Part shown: in pieces, positions 20,841 to 30,816 of the stretch
Position numbering within the stretch: the stretch's first letter is position 1
How the letters are laid out: each line of letters opens with the position of its first letter
The notes under the pieces: model-generated
Seen by the model: the letters and a program-made list of their open reading frames with translations, nothing else
Told to the model about the DNA's origin: nothing
Databases searched by the model: none
Program-made: the position numbers and the translations under genes
Source of the DNA: Diplonema japonicum
Taxonomy: Eukaryota > Euglenozoa > Diplonemea > Diplonemida > Diplonemidae
Length of the DNA stretch: 64,000 nt
Direction of reading: 5' to 3'
Assembly (NCBI GenBank): GCA_964019335.1
Contig: OZ025656.1
Coordinates: forward strand, 618,001 to 682,000

Positions 20841-22615
20841 TTAACCCATAACACTCCAAGGCGCAAATATTTGTCGTTTTGAAAAATCGTTTTTTTCTCT
20901 AAGTACTTTTTCGTCCCCACGACCCCTGGATCTCCAAGAACGACTATAGTGAGGAGTTATTTTCAACTGCAATTCATGTTGCACTGCATCACTTTACCTT
21001 GTTATCCACCCACCAAGTGGGTCCCAAATCCGAGTGGATAGGCGAAAAAACGCAAAATAACGGGTGTGCAGACTGTGTCCAAAAAACGCAAAGGTAAAGC
21101 CAAAACAGCTACGGACGAGGTCCAACCTTCAGGGAGTTGGTACCCATAGAGACCATAAAATAGGCCGGTGGGGGGGAAAAAGCTGTCCCGTGGTACGCAG
21201 AAACCTGACGACGCAAAATGATTATTCCTTCGGTTTTTTTGATAAGAAGTTCACAGACGTCATCCAAGAAGAGACAAACAAGCATAAGGACGCTGAGATT
21301 GATAAGACCCAGGACTCCACCGCTTTCTCGGATTGAGGATTATAATGGGTTTGCGGCGTGCCCAGAACTAGCAAACGTATTGGTCCACAGGACCCATGAA
21401 AATCCCCCTTTTCAGTAACACGATGCCCAGGAGACGCTACCAGGAAATTAAAAGTAGCCTCCACTTCACTCACACAGAAGAGTCAAACGGTGATGTGTTG
21501 TGGAAGACACGAGGGTTTCTGGACAGAATTGGTAACAAGTGGGCAAAAACAGCAGTGCCAGGAAAATATTTAAGCATTGACGAGACACTCGTACCGTCAC
21601 GGGGCAATTGGGGGGGCTTGGGGTCTACTGTCCTCTCAAGCGTAAGAGATATGGCATAAAAATATACTGCCTAAACTGCGTGAGCACGGGTTATCTTTCG
21701 CGTTTTCACATCCACGCCACCAAAATCGAGGGGCACGCACTTGAAGATTTCAGTGTCGTGGAAAAGGTGGTGCTGGGGTTAACGGGGAATTTTCGGGGAA
21801 CGACAACACGGTAGTTTGCAATAACTACTTTTCGACTGTGGGTCTGGCCGAAGCCCTGTGAAAAAACTGTGAGGGGGCTTGCATTTCGTTGGAGTTGCGG
21901 ACTCTTCTGGTGGGCCCTAGAAGTGACAATAGTTAACTGCCTTGCACTTTAAATAAAATATGGTTAGGGTTCAGCCAAAGAGATACAAAACCCTGGCTGC
22001 TTTTAAAGAGCGCTTTCGAGAGAGCCTAAATGATGGGTCCAGCGTTGCAAAAACACCACTCCCGGCACCCAACTAGTGGAGCACACACACCCGACACCCC
22101 AGATTACACCAAATGTGACCACCAACCACTCAAAGGGGGCAACTCCAGGTTCTGCAGGTTGAAAGGATGACACAAAACGCACAATCTACAAATGCTACAC
22201 CTGTAACCAACACCTCTGTCCAAATAAGTGCTTTTTTCGTACCACTCTTCCATCACCCCAAAAAGGCTTCTTGACGATTTCGAGGCCGATATTCCACCCG
22301 CAAATAGGCACTTCTCTCGGTCTGAGACATCTGAGGGGTCCTGATGCTGCTTTTTTTGTCCCAAGATGCTCAATTTACACCCCCCCGTGCACAACCCATT
22401 TTGACATGGTCGTTTTTGAGCACCCTACGGCCATTCAACTCTTCATCCCCTTTGTATTTTTATTAATTTTTGAGCTTTTTTTTAAATTTTCCTGGTCCAA
22501 AAAACCCGTTTTACCTGCAAACGGGGGTTAAATGCTGCCATTTTCCCCGTCAAATTATGAAAAGGAGCAAAAAAGGGACCCCTATGTAGATAGGCCCCGG
22601 AGTGTTATGGGTTAA
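20841..22615 (+). mobile_element. Degenerate piggyBac transposon
   Basis: The ends are CCCATAACACTCC at 20845 and its perfect complement GGAGTGTTATGGG ending at 22611. Both are flanked by TTAA (20841-20844 and 22612-22615), the piggyBac target-site duplication. Broken frames between them encode piggyBac transposase pieces: MPRRRYQEIKSSLHF, YLSIDETLVPSRG with the first catalytic Asp, KRYGIKIYCLNCVSTGYL, CNNYFSTVGLAEAL and a C-terminal cysteine-rich CYTCNQHLCPNKCFF. The total length, about 1.77 kb between TTAA sites, fits the family. Confidence 0.93.
21064..22240 (+). pseudogene. piggyBac transposase remnant (DDE_Tnp_1_7 type)
   Basis: Recognisable in at least four frame segments: 21064-21336, 21396-21659, about 21608-21850 and 22190-22240. 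Frameshifts and in-frame stops separate them. The first catalytic Asp is present in the SIDE motif. At the position of the usual C-D-N motif before the FxS segment the sequence reads CNN, so the second catalytic Asp appears replaced by Asn. The C-terminal cross-brace zinc motif survives in part. With several breaks and a lost catalytic residue it cannot encode active transposase. Confidence 0.88.
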
Positions 22616-22984
22616 AAAGAAAAAAAAAAGAAAAAAAAAAAAGAAAAAAGCATTAAGAGCGCCTGCAAGAACACACAATTGGTTCCCTTTCCCCCTTCCT
22701 CCTCCCCAGTTGTTTTAGATCCAACGGCAAATTATTCGTTGTAACCAACTTCAATTGGGATTGATTGCGCAATTGCTGTCTGTTTTTTTTTTTTCTTTTT
22801 TTTTTTTTCCGCGCCCTCCTCGTGTGAATTAAATGTGGAGTACGTAAAGGGTTGTAGTGATGCATAAAGATGTACAAGCAAACAAAGTGAATAAAGAAAA
22901 ACAAAAAAAAAGGGGGAGGGAAAGACTATAGAACGTTTTTGTTTTAATTTTTATTTTTTTTATTTTTATTTAATTCTGAGCAGC
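22616..22984. other. Non-coding spacer
   Basis: Poly-A/poly-T rich. The short minus-strand frame is low-complexity. No gene seen. Confidence 0.6.
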
Positions 22985-23590
22985 TCTCTCAAAGAATTTA
23001 GGCCGGAAGATATAAATCAGGTTTCACTTTATTTCACGGGCGTGAAATAAAGTATCTGAATTTTTTTCCTCATGTTTTTAAGCCAAACGTTGCTGGGCGT
23101 GAAAATCAGGTACTTTATTTCACGCACAGTCATTTCTAGCAAAGTGGGAAGAAAACCGAAGGCGACCGGGAAGCGAGCCAAGGGCATCAGCTCGAACAAA
23201 AAACCAAAGCTGTGATGGAAGACACGCTTCCAACGGCAAGCAAAAAGCACGTAAAACGCTCGGATACAGCAAGCAAGGAGGTCTCTGGCCGCCTAGGGCT
23301 GGAACAAACACAGCAGCCTGCAACGCCCCCTTCGACACGCACAGAATCACGTTTGACATAAACGTCAACATTAATTCGCCGAATTGATCATACCAAACCC
23401 AGTACCGTAAAGACTCGCATTGCGCCGCTACAAGCAGGCAGCAGCGAAGCCACACTTAGCACCTAAATTCTTTTCGAGAGCAGCTCATCATTAAATAAAA
23501 TGCAGTATTGAATAAAATCAGAGCATGATTTCACTTGTGGGGACCCCACGCGTGAAATCAGGCTATCTGATTTTCATTTAATAAATAGCT
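22985..23590 (-). mobile_element. Foldback element, subfamily C
   Basis: On the minus strand it starts AGCTATTTATTAAATG, then folds: AATCAGATAGCCTGATTTCA with CGCGTGGGG pairs with CCCCACAAGTGAAATCATG and CTCTGATTTT. The 3' part (low coordinates) has a 28-nt palindrome at 23026-23053 with 13-nt arms ACTTTATTTCACG. The interior is GC-richer than the flanks, but its minus-strand frames are not recognisable. The layout (5' stem-loop, unique body, 3' palindrome) is that of subfamilies A and B, with different sequence words. The outer 3' boundary is approximate. Confidence 0.65.
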
Positions 23591-23987
23591 CTTAACAAGT
23601 ACTCAGGTGCTTGAATGAGCAAAAAAAAAAAAAAAAAAAAAAAAGAAAACTAGAAGAAAAAAAAAAAAAAAAAAGAAACAATAACGAGTAGTGAGTATGC
23701 ACGCTTTTATTTTTGATTTTAAAAAAATCACTTTTCCCTGGTTCTTTTTCTTTTGATTTATTTCTAAATTCTAGTGATGGGAAAAAAAAAAAGAAATAAA
23801 TAAAATAAAAAAAAAAGAAAATAAGGAATAAAGAACCTTACTTTTTTGTTATCGTTAAAAAAGATTAATCAAAAAAAGAAGAAAAGAAAAAAAAAGAAAA
23901 ACAAGAGAATGTAAGAGAAACCTTGGCCTATTGCTTTTTTTTTTTTTTGTTTTTTTTGGTAGTAGTGCTAACCTCCTTATCAAAGGT

Positions 23988-24037
<50 letters not shown>

Positions 24038-24720
24038 TTATTATTATTATTATTCGACAGCGGGCCGCAATTCTTTTTAGGCCAATTTTTCTCTTCTTAA
24101 TTGGAGGGGGGTGGGGTAAGGGAAACGAGAAAAAAAAAGAGTATTGCAGCAATAGATTTTAAATTTGTTGCAGTTTTTTTTTTTTTTTTTTTTTTTAAAC
24201 AAGAATTATTCTTAAGAGCTTCCCTCCTTTTTTTTTTTTTTTTTTTTTTTTCCTCCATTCGTCTTACACAAGCAGTGGGGAATCCCACCCACCCCACCCC
24301 TTCTCTCCTCTTTGCTTCAGCTTGTGTTTCACAACGCTTGGCATTCGTTATCTCTTTTTTTTTTTCCTACTTTCTCAAAACTTACACTGGTTTCCCCTCT
24401 ACCATTCCCCATCTTCCTCTCCTTGGTATACCTCCCCCTCCCTAAGCATAGTGTGAACGTTACGCAAAATATTGGAGAGAAGTTCAAAAAGAACGGATCC
24501 AAACAACCCTCTATCGTCTCCTTTTGTCGCCAGAACCCAGCGAATCTCATGTGTGTTTTTTTTTTTTTTTTTTTTTCCACAGCACAGAAAATGAGAAATA
24601 ATCTGGGTACGGGTCTCCTTCCCCGCTGGCGGACGAAAGGCCTTCATCGAGGACGAAAATCATGATGACCCCTATTGTCCGGCCCGTGGAAGTACTTGTG
24701 TGTCCACCCCATCCCCTGAC

Positions 24721-24754
<34 letters not shown>

Positions 24755-25598
24755 TCACACTGGGAAGGGAGAGGCGCCTGTTATTGGGCAACGAACGTGG
24801 GAGGGGGAAAAAAAGAAAAGGAAGAAGAAGAAAAAAAAAAAAAAAAGAAGAACAAGACCTCAATCCTTATGCTTGACGCTCCTATCTAATGTTTTCTGTT
24901 CTCCTCTCTTTTTTCTTCGCGTGCCATGTGGCTTTTCCCTCTCTCATCTCTTTGCCGTCTTTGCTCAATGCTGAAACCAACACAAAGATAGAGGGGAGGG
25001 AATAAAAAAAAAGAAAGAAAAGAGAAAACAAAATATAAAAAAAAAGGGACAAAGAGTAACATATGGTAGAAGGGCGTGTAGGGGAGGGGTACTGATTTGC
25101 TTTTTTTTTTTTTTTTCATTGTTCTTCTTCTTTTTTTTTCTTTCCCCCAAAACTCCCTCTTTTTTTTTTTCTTCAGTTTTTTTTTCTATGTGAGAAAAAA
25201 AGAAAAGCGAAAATGTTAAAGGAAACAGAGTGGTGGCGAAAGAAGCGGAGCGCCAACAAGGCTCTGTTTTTTTTTTCTTTTTCTTTTAGCAAAAGAAGGA
25301 ACGGTAATGACAGCGACAGTTGATTCTCTTGGAATCTTATGATCACACCCCCCCCCCCTCGCTACGCGTAGAGCAGAGTTGCTTTACTTTCCTTTACTTT
25401 CTTTTCGCTCTTTCTATCTTTCCAACAAGCTGCCCACCCACCTCCATCTTTTTTTTTCTTCCATTCCCTCTTCCCTCCCTTTATTTTCTTCTTTTTCTTT
25501 CTTTCGTCCAAGATTTGCAAAAAAAAAAAAAGAAAAAAGAAAAGAAAATGATACAGGTAGGAGGGAGAGGTGGCAAAGGAATAAAGGGAAGCTACCCC

Positions 25599-25629
<31 letters not shown>

Positions 25630-25663
25630 ACACACACAAACATACTAAAAATAAAAATAAGAA
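23591..25663. other. Homopolymer-rich spacer before the first large gene
   Basis: Includes poly-T of about 45 nt near 23991-24035 followed by (ATT)n, and poly-C at 25595-25614 followed by (CA)n at 25615-25638. No gene seen apart from the possible alternative first exon discussed under 25664. Confidence 0.6.
25615..25638. repeat. (CA)n microsatellite
   Basis: About twelve CA units directly after a poly-C run, 26 nt upstream of the start codon at 25664. Confidence 0.9.
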
Positions 25664-28600
25664 ATGTGGGAGTATTGGACAGGATGCAATGCTGAATCGA
25701 ACGAAGAAAGAGAGAGAGCAACAGGCCTTGTCGAAGGCCCTTATGGTATATTGCTGTTTAAGACTGAAGTGGAGAACTGGCTGCGTGATGCATGCGAAGG
25801 CAGTGGGTGCCGGAAGGTGGAGGTGTGTGTGAGGGAAACAAGAAAGCGGCCCAGCACCGAGTCTGGCAGCGGGCAGAAGAAGGCCAAAGGAGCAACTCAA
25901 CATGCCGAGGCGCAGTGTAGTCTATGTAAAGGAGCCCTCCACACTTCGCACCCATGCCCTGTCACGGGCACGTTGCACGAAACCTTCAAGACCCCTTCCC
26001 ACATCCAGGTAACCTTTGACCCTGCTCTGTTGACTCTCTATTGCGCAGCGCATGCAGATAACAAGCAGCTAGCTTCCCTTTCTGGTGTAGAGGCTACACT
26101 TCCCTTGGCACCTGCCTCGTACCAGTGTGGTGTGGCGCCCCGTAGTAGCATCGAAGGTTTCCCTTCTCGTTGCCTCTATTTGGTGGAGACGGGTTCCTCC
26201 AGGGATAGGAAGATCCTTACGCCGCCTTGTGTGCTCACGCTCCCCCCGCGTCCCACCTCCACCGTCGACATCGAGGTGTCTGGATACGGCGACGCCCTCT
26301 TCCCTGCCGTGAAGGCTGCTCTCATGAAGGTTTCATTCTTCTACACCGACAACAGCTCCTCTGCAACGCGCAGCATACCCCTCGTGCAGGAGGCCGTCTC
26401 GTCTATGTACCCCGACACCGCTATCTTCTCAAAGCCCTACAATGACGTCTGCCTGTTCTGCGTCTGCGGCATCGGCAGCGTGACCGTGCCTTCATGGATC
26501 ACACACACGGCCTTTGTCACGCTCCCCTCCTTCTCTTTGTATGTAAACTACACGGCACTGGCGCAGCAGATGTCGTACGGCATCTCGCCGCCGCCCACTG
26601 CCTACCACAAGCACGCCCCAGTCTACGAGTATTCCTGCAAGTCGGAGTGGGCTGCTTTCCCTCCCTCCGACTGCCACCTCCTCGACGCTATGTTTGAGTT
26701 CCGGAACATCTTCCACACGCCTCTTGCCATCGGGAGCGGTGCACTGTACTGTGTGTGCACCGATGGCTCGACGATGACTTCTCTCGGGACGGATGAAGGG
26801 CTGGTGTACAGCATCAGGAGATCCTCTTCACTGATAGTGGAAGACATCAGACAGGGAGACCTGGTGAGGCGGCGGGACGGGGAGGTGGGCGAGGTGACCT
26901 TCATCCGCGGCATGGAGTGCAAGGTGCGCTTCAAGGGGCCGAAGCTATGGGTTGGGCTCGCGACTGAGCTACACCGTGTGGACATACGAGAGATTGACAG
27001 ACGGCTGAAGCAAAAGTGCAGCGGGAAAGAGGAACATGCGGTTGCAGTGTTTGGCCCCCCTGCAGGGATGAAGGAGGCGGTGGAGTACATCAAAAAGGTG
27101 TCTGCCATCACCCGACGAAGTGTCATGGTGCCGCCTGCTGCGTGCCATGTCTTCGCTGACAAGCGGAAAGACATCAAACGCGCGAGCGGCATACACCTCT
27201 TGAAGCTGCACGCCAACAGGATTGTGATAGGTGGCACCCCTGCTGAGCTTGCTGCAGCCACGCGTATTATCCGTAGCATCTACATGAGGTACACTGCAGG
27301 CCTCCAGAAGCACCACGTGGCGAACATCCTTAAGGAGATAAGGCTCGACATGAGCAAGGTGCGGCACCACGTTCAGGTACACAACAGCCTCACCAAGCTT
27401 GATGAAAACGGGAAGTGCTTCACTGCAACCACTAGCCCCACTGCAACCCTCCCCGACCCCCATCCCCTGTTCTTCGACAGAAATGCTGAAGATGAGCACC
27501 AAAAGCAAGCATCACTGATGTGGGCTAATCTAGACGACTACTCTGATAAGATACGACGGGAGGCGTCGAAGTTCCTGGTGTTCCCCGAAGAAGCATGGAA
27601 CGTGGCAGCAGCACAGGCGGGGCTGCGAAAGAACACAAACATCATAATCACTGCTGAGGAGAAAGGCATCCGTTCAGGCGACGAAGTAACAATACACCCA
27701 AAGTCTCTTTGGAAATATCAGTGGGGTGCGGTGGCACCCGATGAGGTAGGCAGGGTACTTGAGACCGACGGGACATGGTGCAGGGTTGCCTTCCCTGGCC
27801 ACCAAATGTGGAAAGGGAAGAATGTCGATGTGAAGTTGCGTAAGTCATCCAACGAGGGCAAGGTGTGCAAGGTCGAAGTGGGGCTGCAAGGAATCGACGA
27901 CGGGGGTGCTATACAGTTCTCACGGTGCGTCACGAAATGGCTGACAGGCGTGCTGCGTGGCACCATTGACGATGGTGTGCCAACATGCGTGGTCATCGAT
28001 GTGCAGACAGAGAAGCAGAAGGTCACCTTGCAATGCCCGAACACGAACAGGTACAGCCTCGCACCGCTGGTGTCCGTCACTGACACATTTGACTATAAGC
28101 TGCACAACGTGATCATGAGGCTGCTGCATCTGAAGTGGCGCAGCATGTGCGACATGTACCTCAATGAGCAGGTGGTGGAGCACGTCAGCAACTACGACGT
28201 TGCGGTGGCTGTCGACGCAAAGGTGACTGCCATGTTGCGCAGCGCCAGCGTGTGGGGCGCAGAGCTTGTGGCAGAAGTGGGAAAATTGCGTGAATCCATC
28301 AGAATATGGTGGGAAACGCCTGTTGTGACACCTGACGAGGTGACCTTCGTAGACACGGACGGCGATGTGAACAAGCTGAAGCGCAAGGACGGCAGGGTGC
28401 ACTTCCACGACGAGGAAGGCTACGTGCCTGTCACCAGCATCAACTATACCATCAGCACACGCGAGCTCACGCTTACCACCGAGGCCGAGACATGGAACAT
28501 GGTTCTGCCGTGCAATGTAGAACTTCTTCGTGCTTTGCAGATGCTCTTCAGTGCGAACGGCCTTGCATCGGCACTCGACACAAAGGACATGAACTTGGAG

Positions 28601-30004
28601 CCTTTCGCTGTGTTCCTCGAGTCGCATGTGGTGGACGTCACGCAGACGTGGAAGGACGAGCTCACTGCTGTGTCCTTCGACATGAAGAACAAGCTGCACG
28701 CGATGCGAAACAAGCGTCTGCAGGCCAGCAGCGTTACTATGCCCGCAGAGACTTTAACCTACAAGGAAAGAGTAGCTAACGTAAGCGGCTGTTCCGTGTG
28801 TCTTACTGAAGGTCATGTCGAAGGTTTCTCCGATCAGATCAAACGATACAAAGACGCACTAGAGCGCGAGCTCCCCACACTGGGTGTACCAAGTGACTGC
28901 ACCACCCGCATCCCAACTGCACTCGAAGAACAGTTAAAGGAGAACAACAACCTGTTACTGGCGCTGGTGGGTGCCACGACACAAACAGAAACCTCGCTGC
29001 ACGGCCAAGCCCTGCACCTCAAGGGACCTATTGGAAGGCTGAGGGACGCCATGGACCTGCTGAAGATACATGATGCAAGCCTCGAGGATCCGGACACAGG
29101 GAACGTACAAGTCATCCCCATTAGATGCTGCCAGGGCACAGGTAGAACTGAACAGCTGTCGTGCGGTCATCAAGTGCACAAGGAATGCCTCAATGTGGAA
29201 GATGGCGTGCGGTGCGGTGTGTGCACAGAGCTGCTGAGGGTACCGGAGCTCAAAAGGCTGTTCGGCGGTCGAGGTTTGCTGAATATGCTCAGCTCACAAA
29301 TGAATGCTGCGATTGCACAGGACACACGGCTACAGAGGTGCGCATGTGGCGAGCTTATATACGTAGACGGGGATGCCGATATAGAAGTAAGCTGCGCAGC
29401 ATGCGGGCAGAGGGAGGGAAGAATGATGGAAACGGCTCCCCCCGTGCTGGTGGAGATGCCTCCGAACGAGACAGTGTGCCATTCCTGTGGCGTGGCAAGG
29501 TTCAAGAAGGGAGGGACGTGTTACGAGTGCTTCAGCTGTCAAGTCTGCGAAAAGTGTAAACTATGCCCTGAGGGACACACTGTAGTGCCTGCTGTGTTCG
29601 AAGCCCCTGAGAGCAGCTCTGTGCTGTGCCTCATGGGGCATAGCTTGGACGAGGTCACGGAACCAAAGCAGTGCGGCATTTGCAGAAGGGTCCACCAGCT
29701 GGCTTTCTCCTGCGAAACATGCTTGAATGTCACATGTGCGCAGTGCCTGAAGCCAAAGGAGCCCTTTCTTGCCCACATGGACGATTGCTTTTGGGAGGAC
29801 CTGCAGTTGCACCCCAACAAGGCCTCCTCTGGCACACCTATCCCCCCCTCTCAAGGCACGGACAGCTTGTCGCTTACGTTTCTCTACCATATATGTGGCA
29901 CTGCACCTGCTAGAGCATCACCCTTCCGCAGTTCTTATTCTCGTACTTCTACGGGAAGGTTGGGAAGAGGTTCTTTCCTGTCTAGAGCCTTCCCTTTTTT
30001 GTGA
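25664..30004 (+). CDS. Large zinc-rich protein with KH-like, SH3-like and RING-like segments
   Basis: 1446 residues, unbroken. Visible in order: a Cys/His cluster (about 85-130, CSLCKGALHTSHPC); an SH3/MIB-like segment (about 395-440, GDLVRRRDGEVGEVTF); a KH-like segment (about 484-530, ending RIVIGGTPAELAAATRI); a second SH3/MIB-like segment (about 666-727); a TFVDTDGD domain (about 891-967) also found twice in the next gene; and a C-terminal zinc region (1043-1375). That region has a RING-H2-like half (LSCGHQVHKECLN with C-x2-C following), an IBR-like C-x-C...C-x2-C and a C1-like C...GH...C-x2-C...C-x2-C pattern. It could be a ubiquitin-ligase-type or RNA-binding scaffold; neither is proven. 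The first ~60 residues are uncertain: a 32-bp GTGTG...CAG at 25823-25854 fits the local intron rule and would join an upstream frame instead. Confidence 0.85.
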   Translation: MWEYWTGCNAESNEERERATGLVEGPYGILLFKTEVENWLRDACEGSGCRKVEVCVRETRKRPSTESGSGQKKAKGATQHAEAQCSLCKGALHTSHPCPVTGTLHETFKTPSHIQVTFDPALLTLYCAAHADNKQLASLSGVEATLPLAPASYQCGVAPRSSIEGFPSRCLYLVETGSSRDRKILTPPCVLTLPPRPTSTVDIEVSGYGDALFPAVKAALMKVSFFYTDNSSSATRSIPLVQEAVSSMYPDTAIFSKPYNDVCLFCVCGIGSVTVPSWITHTAFVTLPSFSLYVNYTALAQQMSYGISPPPTAYHKHAPVYEYSCKSEWAAFPPSDCHLLDAMFEFRNIFHTPLAIGSGALYCVCTDGSTMTSLGTDEGLVYSIRRSSSLIVEDIRQGDLVRRRDGEVGEVTFIRGMECKVRFKGPKLWVGLATELHRVDIREIDRRLKQKCSGKEEHAVAVFGPPAGMKEAVEYIKKVSAITRRSVMVPPAACHVFADKRKDIKRASGIHLLKLHANRIVIGGTPAELAAATRIIRSIYMRYTAGLQKHHVANILKEIRLDMSKVRHHVQVHNSLTKLDENGKCFTATTSPTATLPDPHPLFFDRNAEDEHQKQASLMWANLDDYSDKIRREASKFLVFPEEAWNVAAAQAGLRKNTNIIITAEEKGIRSGDEVTIHPKSLWKYQWGAVAPDEVGRVLETDGTWCRVAFPGHQMWKGKNVDVKLRKSSNEGKVCKVEVGLQGIDDGGAIQFSRCVTKWLTGVLRGTIDDGVPTCVVIDVQTEKQKVTLQCPNTNRYSLAPLVSVTDTFDYKLHNVIMRLLHLKWRSMCDMYLNEQVVEHVSNYDVAVAVDAKVTAMLRSASVWGAELVAEVGKLRESIRIWWETPVVTPDEVTFVDTDGDVNKLKRKDGRVHFHDEEGYVPVTSINYTISTRELTLTTEAETWNMVLPCNVELLRALQMLFSANGLASALDTKDMNLEPFAVFLESHVVDVTQTWKDELTAVSFDMKNKLHAMRNKRLQASSVTMPAETLTYKERVANVSGCSVCLTEGHVEGFSDQIKRYKDALERELPTLGVPSDCTTRIPTALEEQLKENNNLLLALVGATTQTETSLHGQALHLKGPIGRLRDAMDLLKIHDASLEDPDTGNVQVIPIRCCQGTGRTEQLSCGHQVHKECLNVEDGVRCGVCTELLRVPELKRLFGGRGLLNMLSSQMNAAIAQDTRLQRCACGELIYVDGDADIEVSCAACGQREGRMMETAPPVLVEMPPNETVCHSCGVARFKKGGTCYECFSCQVCEKCKLCPEGHTVVPAVFEAPESSSVLCLMGHSLDEVTEPKQCGICRRVHQLAFSCETCLNVTCAQCLKPKEPFLAHMDDCFWEDLQLHPNKASSGTPIPPSQGTDSLSLTFLYHICGTAPARASPFRSSYSRTSTGRLGRGSFLSRAFPFL

Positions 30005-30816
30005 ATTTGTGGGGAAAGAAAAGAGAGAGGTAGGTGAAAGAAAGAATGAAAAAAAAAATGAAAAGTGTGCCGGAAAAAAGATTATAACCCCTCCCACCCC
30101 CCCTTTTTTTTCTAGCACTGCCGTCGGTGTGTCACTCTAGCCCCTGACCCCTCCCACATGTTACTCATCTGGTTCCCTATTATTTTTTTTCTTTGCTTTT
30201 TTATTTCCCCCCCCAAGCAGACCCATTCTCAAAGTAAAGTTTAAAAAAAAAAAGAAGGAGGAGAATGAAGGAAAACAAATCTGAACTAGAGTTATGGGAT
30301 AAGGTTTCTGATGTTTCTTTTTGTTTTTTTGTTTTTTTTTTCTTCCTTTTTTTTAAAAAGGGATTCATGTGCAATAAAGCAATACACAGGTACTTTGAGG
30401 TGCCTCTTAGAAAGAAGAATGGAGCTACTAGGCTCGTTCACACCCACGCATCTCCTTGTCGTTTCCCCCCCCCTTTTTTTTATCACAACGCTCCGGCCAT
30501 CTGCGCATTAAAACGAAGAGTCGAGGAAAAGAAATGAAGGAAAGAAAAAGGGGGGGGGGAAATTCTTAAGAAAAGCAGTTTTTATAAAATGACATGAAGC
30601 ATAATAAAAAGAAAGAGAGATTTTCAAAAGGAAGAATTTTTTTGTACTAGCAGCAACACAGAAACAACCACCTCCCCCCTCACCCACACGCCCCCGGGTC
30701 TTTCTCTTTATCTGCCCCTGTTTTTCTTTTTTTTCTTTTTCCATAAGATAATAGTCCACGTAATGGTTTCATTGCTTGCTATCTGTCCCACCACACACTG
30801 CAGGGGCTCACCCCAG
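30005..30816. other. Intergenic spacer
   Basis: Poly-A, poly-T and poly-C rich with low-complexity frames. Just before the next ATG it reads CACTGCAGGGGCTCACCCCAG directly onto ATG, a plausible splice-acceptor-like end. Confidence 0.6.

Noticed and set aside
25823-25854. 32-bp intron near the start of the zinc-rich protein
   Set aside because: It fits the donor and acceptor rule, but the unspliced frame upstream reads at least as protein-like, so I kept the simple model and noted the doubt.
27920-28699. 259-residue minus-strand open frame and similar ones at 26623-27279, 31428-32075 and 41696-42466
   Set aside because: Mirror frames of GC-rich coding sequence on the plus strand; His/Leu-rich translations without domains.
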